Shown piece by piece: positions 24,401-31,382 of a stretch of 34,026 nt of DNA. Position 1 is the first letter of the stretch. Every line of letters begins with the position of its first letter. Both the position numbers and the translations under genes were made by a program. The stretch spans positions 1 to 34,026 of the forward strand of contig JANYEC010000060.1 in the NCBI GenBank assembly GCA_025363295.1, read 5' to 3'. The notes below the pieces were generated by a model that saw only the letters and a program-made list of their open reading frames with translations, ran no database searches and was not told where the DNA came from. This DNA is from Akkermansiaceae bacterium (lineage in GTDB: Bacteria > Verrucomicrobiota > Verrucomicrobiia > Verrucomicrobiales > Akkermansiaceae).

Positions 24401-24827
24401 GCCACGGGGTTGACTGTTCATGGCGCTGCCGCCACTCGTCCTTCAGGCAGTGGTAATCCGGTGGCAGAATATCACTGGTGATCAGAAACCGCCTAACTTG
24501 TTTCATCCGGTCGGCGCGTCTGGCGAGAGTCCGGCGCACCAGCCTCTTCTCGCGCCGTTCTGGATTTTTGAGCTTCACGCCTGTCTTGTCATTCACCTCC
24601 GGAACATCGAATGCCCGAACCCCAAGAAACGAAATTTGTCCGGGAAGATTTTCGAAGCCTCGGATCGTCCTTTTATTCTCGGCGGCAGATAACAAAGCCT
24701 GCCCACAAGATCCGATACCGAGATCGAGGCCACAGAAAAGCGATTCGTCGATTTGGTTTGGAAACGTGCTTGGAAGTTTCGTTAGCGGGCCATCCGGCCC
24801 CACAATACCCGATTTGTGAGATCTCAT
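21444..24827 (-). CDS. cas9: RNA-guided DNA endonuclease Cas9 (type II-C)
   Basis: From ATG 24827 the protein is 1127 residues (an upstream TTG at 24857 would add ten). RuvC-I has Asp35 in FCGLDLGIGS; an Arg-rich bridge helix follows (about 91-114); RuvC-II has Glu566 in IHIELGRD; HNH has Asp649-His650 in LEIDHILPRS with Asn664 and Asn673; RuvC-III has HHAVDAL (His798, Asp801). The catalytic set looks intact. The REC lobe spans about 115-550, and the last 300 residues form the wedge/PAM-interacting region. A Gly-rich run (about 381-393) precedes a cluster of three Cys (400, 408, 413). Length and gene set fit II-C. It overlaps cas1 by 25 bp. The PAM cannot be predicted here. Confidence 0.97.
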   Translation of the reverse strand: MRSHKSGIVGPDGPLTKLPSTFPNQIDESLFCGLDLGIGSCGQALLSAAENKRTIRGFENLPGQISFLGVRAFDVPEVNDKTGVKLKNPERREKRLVRRTLARRADRMKQVRRFLITSDILPPDYHCLKDEWRQRHEQSTPWQWRLDALARGLTNWEWAVILMHYAKRRGFKSARKGDIASKGSKGGTLDSTRANHEALAVHQTVARMFENDSRFIETVRCHDGTERQVKLKRNKEGNYKSMVLRADLLEEVHAVFAAQRELGNFGASEALESAYLSILNEQKPMQNPIALLGDCPFLPGEKRTTSFAPSFELSRALQRINNITLILADGSKQLLSDYILSSGGYGSFVADFGKNAKISWADLRKRWSIPESIQFKDVREGGRGGAKAGGGGTTEKEDFCNRSSKRGCAKGTCLIRNAIGADKWSEILDKDLSPLDDIAFSLAFYEVVEDANSIYTILGSLASNGLAAVLLETVRDDLMGEHPTLHEFKGACGVSAEVCRRLIPCLMEGMTYDKAMKDAGFCHTDTLAVFRDISNPVVKSVIREVMKQVVNLFDEAGALPARIHIELGRDLGKSIMERNEMDRGIRDRTKAKDFHRDEVAKYKNCSPGSVSDEDLLRYELYLEQGGYCPYSGEQLPNAERLYDADLEIDHILPRSRSHDNGYDNKVLVFTKANRDKKNRTPYEWLSASPEVWKGFQTRILAMHGIRRRKLRNLLNETFAADEPTFTERNLNDTRYISRVIMSYLEALYEEAGHTPVREGGKRHVFTRPGAMTSLVRRAWGLENLKKDLDGKRIGDKHHAVDALVCACLAEGDAQWISRLSKCYGSMELMNNPRLVPLGFETPWPGFRTDVVEALRQITVSRRERCGAGGPLHLETIYRARKDENGKTIAYKRESVIGSDQKGKPVARYSKAEDLEKIAGIHDERSRWLKDSLLSWIDRGSPVDPTKPDLLPRDPQGCLIRKVFVQQKSMQLRQQPQGHVTSGTLVRCDVFSKKGKFHLVPIYKHQLMERTPPLLAIAALKTEDQWTPIDSTFRFEFSLWKNSRFEIAFKDGESIDGCYSSLNRNTGRITYSLPDNSEGEKDAAGKDIDYGFSTKIGVTSFRKISVDRLGRKFLVKGEKRTWRGVVCI

Positions 24828-24843
24828 ATAACGGAATTCTCTC

Positions 24844-24873
24844 TTGACGCCTCGCAAACATCAAGTCATGAAT
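24844..24873 (+). promoter_or_regulatory. Possible tracrRNA promoter
   Basis: TTGACG (24844-24849) is followed after 18 bp by ATGAAT (24868-24873). The -10 match is weak (3 of 6), but a start about 6-7 bp downstream would coincide with the first base of the anti-repeat at 24879. It lies just upstream of the preferred cas9 ATG, so the two transcription units are divergent and overlap at their 5' ends. Confidence 0.4.
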
Positions 24874-24878
24874 CTGCC

Positions 24879-24969
24879 TGAAATTAGGAGGTCAGCCACG
24901 GTAAGATTTAAATCTTCAATGGTTTGAACCGTAAAGTCACCCTCGGGGGCAACCCCGGGGGAATCTTTT
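24879..24969 (+). ncRNA. tracrRNA
   Basis: Bases 24879-24901 are complementary to positions 2-24 of the plus-strand repeat, with one change that gives a G-U pair. Three hairpins follow: AAGAT-TTAA-ATCTT (24903-24916), a nexus-like stem; ATGGT/ACCGT (24919-24932); and a 9-bp GC stem with a GCAA tetraloop (24940-24961), followed by AATCTTTT as a Rho-independent terminator. Anti-repeat first, then nexus, then terminator is the standard tracrRNA order. The predicted RNA is about 91 nt. It is divergent from cas9. The mirror-image option (minus strand) lacks hairpins after the anti-repeat. Confidence 0.85.
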
Positions 24970-25296
24970 GGAGTAATATCGCATTCCTTCGTAACCGCAT
25001 CTAAGATTCTCTTGTCTTGTGCTCCGTCCCAAATAGACATTGAGAATTTGATAGATTGTCGCTCCGCCCCGCCAAACATCCCGCTGCATGCTGTCACGTG
25101 TGCGGCTTGCCTTCGGGTCCATGTGATGGCTTGTAACCTTTTTTTGGAGTGCTAGTGGAGCGGAAAATAACGCACAAATCATACACCAATGAAATTCAAA
25201 AAACCATGCACTCCTCGCTCAACTACTTCACCCCTTTAGCTGCAGAAATAGCCGCCTAAAAACTATCCTCACCCGCTTCATAAAACACTCCGAAAA
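24970..25296. other. Non-coding stretch beyond the tracrRNA
   Basis: About 330 bp with only short frames on both strands that look like chance. I see no recognisable gene, RNA or repeat. It contains CTTTTTTTGG-like T-runs (about 25138-25146) and lies between the CRISPR locus and a cytochrome remnant, so it may be the outer junction of an acquired segment. Confidence 0.5.
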
Positions 25297-25485
25297 ATGG
25301 TGACAAGTCCACTCGTCGCGGGGCCATTCGTTTGGATGCCTACGGGGGAAAAGCTTGATCTACGCATCGCTTGCATTATCAAGTTTGGCATGCCGATCAC
25401 GGGTATGCCGGACCATAAGTTTCTAACGGATTCGGAAATCCTCGCCCTCGGTGATCATGTTCTGAAATTCCGTTCGAAGCGCTGA
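25297..25485 (+). pseudogene. Fragment of a c-type cytochrome domain
   Basis: The 62-residue frame contains RIACIIKFGMPITGMPDHKFLTDSEILALGDHVLKFR. This resembles the C-terminal part of class I cytochrome c domains (VKFGMPGT-MPG, then LSD-EI-ALADYV). The haem-binding CxxCH motif is missing, and no frame upstream supplies it, so this is a 5'-truncated remnant. It ends 8 bp from the stop of the convergent nucleotidyltransferase gene. Confidence 0.45.
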
Positions 25486-25492
25486 TTATCTA

Positions 25493-26404
25493 TCAGACAA
25501 GTGGCGAAGGATAGTCTCCGCTCTCTACAAGTTTCATGATCGACGCAACCACATGCGGCTTGTCTTCCGGATAGGTCACGCCGAACCAATGGCTTGTCGT
25601 ACTCAACACTGAACAATCCGCCTGACACCCGCGGATGAGCGTATCGACTATGGTAGGAATGTAGCTCTCGGACTTCTCCATGGTGCCTGAAATTTCCATG
25701 AATATGGTGAACTCCTTTTCCAGATGATCAAAAAAACAATGCGTGAACGCCCAGAAATTCATAGATACCGGGGAATTCTCACAAACCTGGCGGCGGCTTC
25801 CATCCAGCGACGTGCCGCGCACCACTCCGTCGGCCTCACGTTCGATTTTCACATACTCTTCCACACTGCTGAGCAGGCCCTTGTCAGTGCGGGTGCAGAT
25901 GCCGCGGTTTACATCGCCGTGATCGGATAGAGTGTTCACGAGTGGATAGCCAATCATCGCGTAATGCGCTTTGTCAGATTCTGAACGCGGTGAGGCGAGG
26001 AATTCCGCAGCCCGCATGTAGGCATCGCTGCCGTAGAAATCGTCCGCGTTGATCACGGCGAAGGATTCTTTCACCAAATTCCTAGCAGATCGCAAGGCGT
26101 GTGCGGTGCCCCAGGGCTTTGTCCGCCCTTCCGGGATGGTGAATCCATGTGGAAGATCCTTGAGCTTTTGAAATGCGTAATCGACCTGAATTCGATCCGC
26201 AAAACGCGAGCCGACGCCACTTTTGAACGCCTCGGCGAAATCCTCGCGAATGATAAATATTACTCGGCCAAAGCCTGCCTGGATGGCGTCATAAACAGAA
26301 TAGTCCAAGACGGTTTCTCCATTTGGTCCCATCGGGTCCATTTGTTTGAGGCCGCCATATCGGCTGCCCATTCCGGCTGCGAGAACAAGGAGAGTGGGTT
26401 TCAT
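25493..26404 (-). CDS. Nucleotidyltransferase (sugar-1-phosphate type)
   Basis: A 303-residue protein whose N-terminal LVLAAGMGSRYGGLKQMDPMGPNGE is the nucleotide-binding signature of NDP-sugar pyrophosphorylases. AVINADDFYGSDAY supplies the metal-binding Asp region. The family joins NTPs to sugar-1-phosphates to feed glycan or lipid synthesis; which sugar is unknown. Start ATG 26404 places the signature at residues 4-28; an upstream in-frame start would add 19 residues without homology. It is downstream of the znuA-like gene on the same strand (98 bp gap). It may supply precursors for exopolysaccharide, but that link is only inferred. Confidence 0.83.
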   Translation of the reverse strand: MKPTLLVLAAGMGSRYGGLKQMDPMGPNGETVLDYSVYDAIQAGFGRVIFIIREDFAEAFKSGVGSRFADRIQVDYAFQKLKDLPHGFTIPEGRTKPWGTAHALRSARNLVKESFAVINADDFYGSDAYMRAAEFLASPRSESDKAHYAMIGYPLVNTLSDHGDVNRGICTRTDKGLLSSVEEYVKIEREADGVVRGTSLDGSRRQVCENSPVSMNFWAFTHCFFDHLEKEFTIFMEISGTMEKSESYIPTIVDTLIRGCQADCSVLSTTSHWFGVTYPEDKPHVVASIMKLVESGDYPSPLV

Positions 26405-26502
26405 GGATTCTTTGAGAAAACTCGGGAGCGATTGTCGCATGCGGCCCCTCTCAAATGCCAAGAGATCAGTCCGCTTGCAACCTCCGATATTTCGTAACTC
26501 CG

Positions 26503-27393
26503 CTACAGACCCGGAGGCGGGGCGAGGGCCCGGACGATCGTTTCCACGTTGTGTCGGAACATGGCGTCGTAGCTTGTCACCCCTAAGCCATCAGCGCTCA
26601 GCGGATCTGCTAGGCGGATGCCGGTGTCGTGGGTGAGGGTTTGGAGGATTTTTGGATTGGACTCCTTCTCTGGAAAAATGGCTGCCACATGACTTGTCTT
26701 CAGCTCGGCGATTAGATTTGCGAGCTGCTTGGGATCCGGCATCTGCTCGCGGTTCAGCCCTTGCACCGGATGAGCGATAAAGCCGAATTCCTTGCAGAAG
26801 TAATTGAAAGCCGCATGGGCGGTCGCCAATTGCCGCTTGTCCCGTGGGATTTTGGCAATTTCTCGTTTTGACCAACGTTCGAGTTCATCGAGCTGACTCC
26901 GATAGGCAGTCGCGTTTTTTTGAAATAACTCCGCGTTTTCCGGTGACGCCGCGGCGAAGGCGCTTGCAACAGTCGTCGTCGCGCGGCGGAACAAGGCGAT
27001 GGAGTGCCACCAATGAGGATCCAGTCCATGGGCGTGAGTGGTTTCAGGCTCGTCATCGTCGCAAGTGCCCTCAAGTGCTGGTAAGCTGGCGCTGACATCA
27101 ATCAAAGTGGCCTTGTTGGCGATGATCCCTTTCAGCTTAGGGAGATAACTTTCGAGTCCCATACCTGCGATCAGATAGATCTGTGCAGCTTCGGCGTGTT
27201 TAATATCTTCTGGTTTGGGCTCGAAGTGGTGGGGGTCGCCATTGGGACCTATCAGATCGATGACTTGCACGTGAGCTCCGCCGATCTGACGAGCGATGTC
27301 ACCCAAAAGCGGATGTAAAACCGCGACTCTTAGCTCTGCGGCAGAGGCGGCGATCAGGCTTAAAAAGCAATGGGCGAAAATCAGGCGAATCAT
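26503..27393 (-). CDS. znuA: Zinc/manganese ABC transporter substrate-binding protein (ZnuA-like)
   Basis: A 296-residue periplasmic protein of the cluster A-I metal-binding group. A signal peptide ends at about ASAAE (residue 20). Likely metal ligands are His56 (GDPHHFEPK), His127/His130 in DPHWWHS and His193 in ATAHAAFNYF. A short acidic-His loop (CDDDEPETTHAHG, 111-123) is the usual zinc-loading segment, shorter than in E. coli ZnuA. No ATPase or permease gene is adjacent, so it is an orphan binding protein in this window. I see no clear Zur box in the 58 bp upstream. Confidence 0.85.
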   Translation of the reverse strand: MIRLIFAHCFLSLIAASAAELRVAVLHPLLGDIARQIGGAHVQVIDLIGPNGDPHHFEPKPEDIKHAEAAQIYLIAGMGLESYLPKLKGIIANKATLIDVSASLPALEGTCDDDEPETTHAHGLDPHWWHSIALFRRATTTVASAFAAASPENAELFQKNATAYRSQLDELERWSKREIAKIPRDKRQLATAHAAFNYFCKEFGFIAHPVQGLNREQMPDPKQLANLIAELKTSHVAAIFPEKESNPKILQTLTHDTGIRLADPLSADGLGVTSYDAMFRHNVETIVRALAPPPGL

Positions 27394-27451
27394 ACCGATA
27401 CCTTGTTAGCTCGATTTCATACCGCAAGTTAATTGCGTTAATGACGTCAGA

Positions 27452-28591
27452 TTACTTGAAGATGGCAAGGAGTGCCCGATGATCCGAAGCATCATTCCAA
27501 CCTGCATCGTCGATGATTTTTGATGCTTTGATATCCACTTCCGGCTTTAGCGCATGGCTGGTCATCACATAATCGATGCGGGAGTAGATGTCATTAAGCG
27601 CCCAATAATGGGTCCATGCCTCGTTGTTCGAGTCCTTCGCCGGGATGGCCGTCATGTAGGTGGGGGAACTGTAATTTCCGGTGATCAACTTCATCGGCGG
27701 GGTGGCGCGGGTGTCATTGAAATCGCCATAAAGAACGAGCCTAGCAGCCGAATCGGCCCGGAAGATACTGTCAAGATGGCGGCGTAGCAGATGGGCTTCG
27801 TGCAGACGGATGGCATCCTGATCACCTTGCTCGCTATCGCGCTTGGATTTCAGATGAACGCCGACGAAGCGATAGGATTTACCCCGCGCTTCAATCGTCG
27901 CATCTAGGATACCACGGTTCATTCCGAAGGTTTTGCCATCCATTTGGTATTCCGTTTCTGCCGGTTTGGAGGTGGAAGTGATAGGAAAGCGGGAAAGTAT
28001 CCCGAGGTGACGGGTAGGATCAGTGCCTCCGGTGTAATAGAGGTGAGGGAGGATCAGTCCGGTCGCCTTCAGTTTTTCCTGTATCTCGGCAAGGTCGGAG
28101 GCTTCACCGATCTCGCAAATACCGATGATATCTGGGGATTGGTGGGCGATCAGAGTGATGATTGCTTGCTTCTCTTTATCCGGTTTGGGGGCACCTTTAA
28201 AACTTTTCCCACCGATGTATCGATCCATCGTGAGCCAGTTTTCCACGTTGTAGGTCATGAAGCGAAGGCCTGTCGTTGCGGGGACACCGCTGGCCGGCGG
28301 AGTGCTCTGTGTGGCAGTTTTGGTTCCGAGGGTATCTTCCGCTTCTGGGAGTGCCTCGGGCTTGTCTTCGCGAGGTGCGGCGGACTTGGTATCGGTAGGC
28401 AGCGTTTGTGGTGCTGCCATTGGAGCTTCTGATGAAGGGCTGGGAAGCTGGTTTGTAGGGGTATCCCAATCAGGCGTACCAGATTTTTTGCCACAAGAGG
28501 GGGCGGTAAAAAGGACAACAGCACAAAAAACAGCCCCAAGAATTCTTGGGGCTGAAAATTGAATCAGAGGTTGAGAAGAGCCAATGCCCAT
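27452..28591 (-). CDS. Endonuclease/exonuclease/phosphatase-family lipoprotein
   Basis: From ATG 28591 (7 bp after the tatA stop) the protein has 379 residues. A hydrophobic segment (19-30) ends at APSC33, a weak lipobox. A Pro/Ser/Thr-rich linker (34-105) precedes an EEP domain (about 109-379). Catalytic motifs are present: Asn115 in TYNVENW, Glu160 in GICEIGE, Asp290 and Asn292 in YGDFND, and Asp370-His371 in ASDHRALL. Such enzymes cleave nucleic acids or phosphate esters; here it is probably extracytoplasmic. A 24-bp palindrome with a T-run lies inside codons 13-22 (28525-28554). Confidence 0.85.
   Translation of the reverse strand: MGIGSSQPLIQFSAPRILGAVFCAVVLFTAPSCGKKSGTPDWDTPTNQLPSPSSEAPMAAPQTLPTDTKSAAPREDKPEALPEAEDTLGTKTATQSTPPASGVPATTGLRFMTYNVENWLTMDRYIGGKSFKGAPKPDKEKQAIITLIAHQSPDIIGICEIGEASDLAEIQEKLKATGLILPHLYYTGGTDPTRHLGILSRFPITSTSKPAETEYQMDGKTFGMNRGILDATIEARGKSYRFVGVHLKSKRDSEQGDQDAIRLHEAHLLRRHLDSIFRADSAARLVLYGDFNDTRATPPMKLITGNYSSPTYMTAIPAKDSNNEAWTHYWALNDIYSRIDYVMTSHALKPEVDIKASKIIDDAGWNDASDHRALLAIFK
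28525..28554 (-). terminator. Intragenic terminator-like palindrome
   Basis: A perfect 24-bp palindrome, CAGCCCCAAGAA joined to its complement (28531-28554), is followed on the minus strand by TTTTTT (28525-28530). It lies 37-66 bp into the lipoprotein gene, within the signal-peptide codons, and so could end tatA transcripts or attenuate the downstream gene. Confidence 0.6.
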
Positions 28592-28598
28592 CTTGAAT

Positions 28599-28811
28599 TC
28601 AGGACTCGCGTGGTTCTTTGCCTGGCACTTCCTTGACTCTCGTCTCAGTCTCGGCACGGGTAATTTCGTTTTCGAAATCCTCTCGGGCTTTCTTAAATTC
28701 ACCCATGCTCTTGCCGATTCCACGGGCAAGTTCTGGCAGTTTCTTCGCTCCGAAGAGCAACAAGATCACGATGAATATAATGAGCATTTCCGGCATTCCA
28801 ATAGGTCCCAT
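28599..28811 (-). CDS. tatA: Twin-arginine translocase subunit TatA/E
   Basis: A 70-residue TatA-type protein: one N-terminal membrane helix (about residues 8-20, MLIIFIVILLLFG), the FGAKKLPELARGIGKSMGEFKKA amphipathic helix, and a charged tail. It oligomerises in the inner membrane to pass folded proteins. No tatB/tatC is near. Directly before the start (28812-28827) lie CAA repeats (about four) and no Shine-Dalgarno site. It heads the tatA-lipoprotein pair. Confidence 0.94.
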   Translation of the reverse strand: MGPIGMPEMLIIFIVILLLFGAKKLPELARGIGKSMGEFKKAREDFENEITRAETETRVKEVPGKEPRES

Positions 28812-28933
28812 AGTAGTTGTTGTTGTTGTAGAGAGTTTAGCCCCGATGATTGCGCTTGCAATGCATTTGCTGTGAAGCGAATCAATAATCGAGATTATGT
28901 CTATAAATTTGTAATCCGGACGAAATTAAATAA

Positions 28934-30568
28934 TCAATGACACACGGGACAAGTATTCAGCGAAGTGAAAAAGTCATTCCCCTTGTTGTCCACGAGGATG
29001 AACGCAGGAAAATTCTCCACGGTGATTTTCCAGACCGCTTCCATGCCCAGCTCCGGGAAAGCGACCACTTCTTGCGAGCGGATGTGGTCTTGGGCCAGCA
29101 ATGCAGCCGGTCCCCCCGCAGAACCCAGGTAGAAGCCACCATGTTTTTTGCAGGCTTCGGTGACTTGGAGTGAGCGGTTTCCTTTGGCCAGCATGACCAT
29201 TGAGCCGCCGTGGGATTGGAAAAGATCGACGTAGCCATCCATCCGACCCGCGGTGGTGGGGCCAAACGAACCGGAAGGTAATCCGGCGGGCGTTTTGGCA
29301 GGGCCAGCGTAATAGACAGGATATTTTTTGAAGTAATCCGGTAGCTCGCCAGTTTCATCGAGGATTTCCTTGAGTTTTGCATGGGCGATATCTCGTGCAA
29401 CGATGATTGTTCCTGTTAGAGCGAGGGCGGTGGTGACCGGGTATTTTGAAAGCGTCTTCAGCGTTTCCTCCATCCCGAGATCGAGATTGATCGGCACGCC
29501 TTTGAATTTCCAATCGCGGAACTTTTCGGGAATGAAGCGGCCGGGATTCTTTTCCAGCTTTTCGATGAAAATACCATCTTTGGTGATCTTCGCCTTGGCC
29601 TGGCGATCTGCCGAGCAGGAAACACCGATGCCCACGGGGCACGAAGCACCGTGGCGCGGCAGGCGGACGACGCGCACATCAAGTGCGAAATATTTACCGC
29701 CGAATTGCGCACCGATTCCAATTTCACGGGCCATCGCAAGAAGCTCTTTTTCTAACTCTAAATCGCGAAAAGCTTGCCCGTGTTCATTGCCGGCAGTGGG
29801 CAGCGTGTCGTAGTAGCGGGTGGATGTTAGCTTTACGGTCTTGAGGCAGTTTTCCGCAGACGTGCCGCCGATGACAAACGCGAGGTGATAGGGAGGGCAT
29901 GCGGCCGTGCCGAGCGATTTCATTTTCTCAAGGCAGAATTCCTTGAGGCGTTTGGGATTGAGCAGCGCTTTCGTTTCCTGATAGAGAAAAGTTTTATTCG
30001 CGGAACCACCGCCCTTACTAACAAAAAGAAATTTGTAAGAGTCGCCCTCGGTGGCATAGAGGTCGATCTGCGCGGGCAGATTGGTCTTGGTGTTGACCTC
30101 GTCATACATGGTGAGTGGGGCCGTTTGTGAGTAGCGGAGATTCTCCTTGGTGTAGGTTTGATAGATGCCTTTTGAAAGGAACTCCGCATCGTCGCCATCC
30201 GTCCAAACTTGCTGGCCTTTTTTTCCGATGATCGTAGCAGTGCCGGTATCCTGACAGAACGGAAGAATACCGTGGGAGGCGATTTCCGCATTTTTCAAAA
30301 GCATCAGCGCAACCATGCGATCGTTTTCAGAAGCTTCCGGGTCATCAAGGATCGCTGCCACTTGGGCGAGGTGCGAGGCGCGCAGGGTAAAATTGATAGA
30401 TTTGATCGCTTCCGCCGCCAGCAGAGTGAGTCCTCCAGGGGCAATCTTGAGCACCGGCTTTCCTTCGAATTCGGAAACAGTGACATGTTCGGACGTGAGC
30501 ATTTCGTATTCGGTCGTGTCGGGGCCGAGAGGAAATGGATCCTGATAGAAAAATGGTTTGTCGGACAT
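28934..30568 (-). CDS. fumA: Class I (iron-sulfur) fumarate hydratase
   Basis: From ATG 30568 the enzyme has 544 residues, close to E. coli FumA. It interconverts fumarate and malate in the TCA cycle using an oxygen-sensitive 4Fe-4S cluster. The three cluster cysteines are at the same positions as in FumA: Cys105 ([10 protein letters not shown]), Cys224 (TAACPPYH) and Cys318 (GIGVSCSA). The C-terminal part has the [13 protein letters not shown] signature. An upstream in-frame ATG (30610) adds 14 unmatched residues. Adjacent genes are unrelated. Confidence 0.96.
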   Translation of the reverse strand: MSDKPFFYQDPFPLGPDTTEYEMLTSEHVTVSEFEGKPVLKIAPGGLTLLAAEAIKSINFTLRASHLAQVAAILDDPEASENDRMVALMLLKNAEIASHGILPFCQDTGTATIIGKKGQQVWTDGDDAEFLSKGIYQTYTKENLRYSQTAPLTMYDEVNTKTNLPAQIDLYATEGDSYKFLFVSKGGGSANKTFLYQETKALLNPKRLKEFCLEKMKSLGTAACPPYHLAFVIGGTSAENCLKTVKLTSTRYYDTLPTAGNEHGQAFRDLELEKELLAMAREIGIGAQFGGKYFALDVRVVRLPRHGASCPVGIGVSCSADRQAKAKITKDGIFIEKLEKNPGRFIPEKFRDWKFKGVPINLDLGMEETLKTLSKYPVTTALALTGTIIVARDIAHAKLKEILDETGELPDYFKKYPVYYAGPAKTPAGLPSGSFGPTTAGRMDGYVDLFQSHGGSMVMLAKGNRSLQVTEACKKHGGFYLGSAGGPAALLAQDHIRSQEVVAFPELGMEAVWKITVENFPAFILVDNKGNDFFTSLNTCPVCH

Positions 30569-30658
30569 GGCGTGTGCCAATGTTCTAGGCCCGATGGGGT
30601 GGGGGTGCAAATGTTTTGCCTATCAAAGCAAGTGGAGCGGAGAGAATAGCACCATCAG

Positions 30659-31027
30659 TTACGCAATGAAGCCGACTCCCAACTCTTTAGCAATCTCGTT
30701 CAGGCGGATATCGAAGGTCCAAAGCGGCACCTGTCCGAGGATGGCTGACGCGAGAATCCGCGCGTCATTCCACTGAATCCCGCGCCCCCAAAGCCGTCTT
30801 GCCTCGATCATTTGCCGGGTTTCGGCAAACGTGGCGATGGGCGGGCGATTGAGTTTTACGAGATCGAAAATCGTCAGTTGGCGGTTTTTTAAATTTCCCA
30901 TGGAAAGCTCACCCACCACGATCGGGTGGCACCAGACTTCACCATCCTCAAGCATGTCGACCAGCAAAGAATTCCTCTGGCGGAAGTGCTTGATCCACAC
31001 GCAACTATCGACGAGCACCGGATTCAT
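30659..31027 (-). CDS. vapC: PIN-domain toxin (VapC-like)
   Basis: A 122-residue PIN-domain ribonuclease. The acidic active site is visible: Asp7 (VLVDSCVWI), Glu40 (VVGELSMG), Asp88 (WNDARIL) and Asp106 (WTFDIRLN). VapC toxins cut tRNA or rRNA and are held inactive by VapB. It overlaps the antitoxin gene by four bases (ATGA), the classic coupled arrangement. The target RNA is unknown. Confidence 0.92.
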   Translation of the reverse strand: MNPVLVDSCVWIKHFRQRNSLLVDMLEDGEVWCHPIVVGELSMGNLKNRQLTIFDLVKLNRPPIATFAETRQMIEARRLWGRGIQWNDARILASAILGQVPLWTFDIRLNEIAKELGVGFIA

Positions 31028-31269
31028 TTGGATTCTTCTGCGACTTTGAACCCAGAGATGGGGGCATCCGAAAAATAGCTGGCCCGAGCGTCTCGTCCTG
31101 CGATGTCCAAGTCTGGCATACTGCCTCCGAGGGCGGCGAGCCTGCGGGCGGCCATGCGTTTCACATAGGCATCCAAAACAAAATTTAGCAGCTTCGATTT
31201 TTCATCGATTCCGCTGAAGTCTGTTGCGGAGGCGAGTAAATCGTCATCTAAAGTTACGGTAGTTCTCAT
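31024..31269 (-). CDS. vapB: Ribbon-helix-helix antitoxin (VapB-like)
   Basis: An 81-residue antitoxin. The N-terminal MRTTVTLDDDLLASA gives the RHH beta-strand and first helix, and KLLNFVLDAYVKRMAARRLAALGG the second helix. The C-terminal tail (from about residue 50) wraps the toxin. It precedes and overlaps vapC and probably represses its own promoter, in 31270-31330. Confidence 0.9.
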   Translation of the reverse strand: MRTTVTLDDDLLASATDFSGIDEKSKLLNFVLDAYVKRMAARRLAALGGSMPDLDIAGRDARASYFSDAPISGFKVAEESK

Positions 31270-31382
31270 CCATCAAATGATGCACTATTTGATGCGGAAT
31301 CACAGCATTATTTTCGCTAATCGTGATTTCACTCTCTGGAAAGCTTGCCCAGCGCTGACTAGATACCTAAACCTCCGCGGTC

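Noticed and set aside
24861..25182. Minus-strand frames of 78 and 81 residues upstream of cas9
   Set aside because: They overlap each other and the tracrRNA, show no recognisable motif, and have no sensible start context.
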